Of a stretch of DNA of 64,000 bases, positions 62,478-64,000 are shown one piece after another (positions within the stretch are counted from its first letter, which is position 1; each line of letters begins with the position of its first letter). A program made the position numbers and the translations under genes. This stretch comes from an uncultured Oxalobacteraceae bacterium. Lineage in GTDB: Bacteria; Pseudomonadota; Gammaproteobacteria; Burkholderiales; Burkholderiaceae_D. The DNA lies in assembly GCA_903862415.1 (NCBI GenBank), contig CAIOYD010000025.1, forward strand, positions 62,001 through 126,000, read 5' to 3'. A model generated the notes under the pieces. The model searched no databases. It was not told the DNA's origin and saw only the letters and a list, made by a program, of their open reading frames with translations.

Positions 62478-62950
62478 GAATCGCTCTCACTCTTCGGATT
62501 AAACTGCCAAAAGTCTGCATAAGCAAAACGCAAACAATCCTAATTCCATATGACCCACATGGATATATTCTATTTTTTAATATTAGCTTACTAATTATTG
62601 GGTCGGGGCAATTCATTTCACCTGAGGAATGGAATTGTTGTTACATGGCTGCATTTTTATTCTTATCTGTGCCACCCCAGCTGTTGGGTACAAATTTGTC
62701 CTGCTCTACTATTCTTTTGCCAACATAGTTGTGATATAGTTTAGTCAATAAGTTAACTTATTTCATTAATTTGGCTTGCACATTGCTACTCTGTGCGTCT
62801 TTTCATTTCCACGTCAACCCGGCTAACTGCTTATTACTACCAGTTCCATTTTATTTGCCGTTGATGATGGTAAATTGAAAATACATAATGATATTTAATG
62901 GTGACTATATTGTGTATTTGCTGTTTTTGAATGCTTTCAGGGAGAATAAA
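62478..62950. other. A/T-rich intergenic region before the lipoprotein gene
   Basis: About 470 bp between divergent genes. No gene or recognised operator was seen. The stretch is markedly A/T-rich, as expected for promoters of both flanking genes. GGGAGAA at 62940-62946 is the ribosome site of the lipoprotein gene. Confidence 0.5.
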
Positions 62951-64000
62951 ATGTTATCGACTACCCGTTGGGCTGCTCTATTATTTTCTGTCGCGTTACT
63001 CGCTGCCTGTGGTGGCGGTGGAGGTGGTGGTGGTGGCAATGGCCCCAATCCGACACCCGACACTTCCGGCACTGACTTCAACACGCTGCCCAAGGGCAGT
63101 TTTGCGCTACAGCTCAACCGCAGCGGCAGTGGCACACTCCCTGGCGACCAGGCTATTTATGTTCAGCTGATCAATATCATGCCGGATAAAATCACCTATG
63201 CCGTAATCGATTCCAGCCACCATGTCGTCAATGGCCCTCTGGGCAACGCCAGTCTGGGCGTGATCAAGAACGCACAACCGAATATGGTGATTCCTTCCTT
63301 TAAGCTCTCTGAGTTACTCAACAAAAATCTGATTTTGCCAGGTGACGGAAAATACTATGGCACCCGCATTTATTTCTCCGTCGGCAAACCCCTGACAATG
63401 ACAGTCACCAATAACAACACCGGCTATATTCAGCCCAACATTGACGACCCCGCCGATCCCAATTACGCCACTCCCTATGACTGGCTGGAAATCGCTTATG
63501 ACGGCATTCCGCAACCCGCCAATCCAGCACTTGCCACGGTGGCTTTCGGCATGAATATCACTCAGGTGGATGCATTCAGCATTCCACTGTCCTATACCCT
63601 CATGGGTGTCAAAGGCACCAGTGCCAGCAGAGGCATTACACTGGGTAGCAATTCTTCTTCCGGCGCGACTACCCGGGATGATGTCATGCGACTGTATTCC
63701 AAAAATGTCAGCTTGCCATTTCAAGACTTAAAGCAGGTAGTGAATGGCCAAATTGTTCGTTTGATTGCACCATTTCACAGTTCTGCTTTTAAACCTGGCG
63801 GCGCGTATGCTAACTATTTTGATGGCTACGTGGATCAGGTCTGGAATTACATCGCGCAAAATCCATTCACGGTCTATGACCAGATTAACAATGTAGGCAA
63901 CCAATATACCGTCAGTGCAGACAGCAACAATAATCTGCTTATTTATCGCAACAACTTTGGTCCGTTTTTAATGCAGAAACCCTCCACCTATGAGATATTC
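62951..64000 (+). CDS. Lipoprotein, GH64/thaumatin-like beta-1,3-glucanase (cut by window edge)
   Basis: About 350 residues to the window edge. A signal peptide ends in the lipobox LLAAC (Cys20), followed by nine consecutive Gly (a flexible tether) and a Pro/Thr spacer. The remaining part resembles GH64 beta-1,3-glucanases and their thaumatin-like fold: YAVIDSSHHVVN, YGTRIYFSVG, PYDWLEIAYDG with the NITQVDAFSIPLSYTL stretch. That would make it a surface-attached laminaripentaose-type enzyme acting on fungal or algal glucan. The catalytic Glu and Asp cannot be placed with confidence. The C-terminus is missing. Confidence 0.75.
   Translation, partial: MLSTTRWAALLFSVALLAACGGGGGGGGGNGPNPTPDTSGTDFNTLPKGSFALQLNRSGSGTLPGDQAIYVQLINIMPDKITYAVIDSSHHVVNGPLGNASLGVIKNAQPNMVIPSFKLSELLNKNLILPGDGKYYGTRIYFSVGKPLTMTVTNNNTGYIQPNIDDPADPNYATPYDWLEIAYDGIPQPANPALATVAFGMNITQVDAFSIPLSYTLMGVKGTSASRGITLGSNSSSGATTRDDVMRLYSKNVSLPFQDLKQVVNGQIVRLIAPFHSSAFKPGGAYANYFDGYVDQVWNYIAQNPFTVYDQINNVGNQYTVSADSNNNLLIYRNNFGPFLMQKPSTYEIF

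Overview
The window looks like chromosome from a betaproteobacterium, most likely Burkholderiales. The evidence is a MaoC-Pta/AckA/PhaC operon, a complete gamma-glutamylputrescine pathway with a Pot transporter, an MlaE/MlaF/MCE operon, and large TonB-dependent receptors with beta-barrel C-termini. Base composition is near 50% GC by eye. The genus cannot be fixed from this sequence. No tRNA, rRNA, CRISPR array, integrase or transposase was seen.

Layout. 1-7.4 kb: the 5' part of a TonB-dependent receptor behind a pair of LacI-type palindromes, rquA (rhodoquinone synthesis) behind an FNR-like box, a coniferyl-aldehyde-type dehydrogenase with a DJ-1/PfpI protein, an MHS-type transporter and an aldo/keto reductase. 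7.6-15.8 kb: the most unusual block, two tandem pairs, each an InvB/Spa15-like type III secretion chaperone followed by a very large unrecognised protein (1239 and 1120 aa). The two large proteins are paralogues and are inferred to be secreted substrates. 15.8-20.3 kb: an operon for MaoC-phosphotransacetylase, acetate kinase and PHA synthase. 20.6-21.4 kb: a 37-aa lysine-rich protein and a DsbA-like oxidoreductase with a CPAC site.

21.5-45.0 kb: a large polyamine locus, nearly all on the minus strand. It encodes putrescine import (PotFGHI), agmatine hydrolysis (SpeB), the glutamylated route (two PuuA, PuuB, PuuC, PuuD), the direct transaminase route (SpuC) and the shared GABA exit (GabT, GabD). 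A TonB-dependent receptor, a secreted amidohydrolase, a cupin and a divergent LysR regulator sit inside it. The genes could carry agmatine or putrescine to succinate. A 15-codon Phe-rich reading frame with a strong ribosome site precedes the first puuA.

45.5-50.9 kb: a tightly packed operon of a class II glutamine amidotransferase, an MlaE-type permease, MlaF-type ATPase, MCE protein, auxiliary lipoprotein and VanZ-like protein. 51.0-52.6 kb: an Aer-like PAS chemoreceptor. 53.1-57.8 kb: two convergent genes for a 491-aa unknown and a 1078-aa Sel1/ankyrin-repeat protein, also effector candidates. 58.1-62.5 kb: a periplasmic binding protein, two small unknowns, a 7TM histidine kinase, a NarL-type response regulator and a small HTH regulator. 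62.95 kb to the end: a truncated lipoprotein resembling GH64 beta-1,3-glucanases.

A dispersed family of two-hairpin repeats (outer arms of the GTAGGGTGTATTA type) lies in several intergenic gaps and resembles REPIN/MITE elements.
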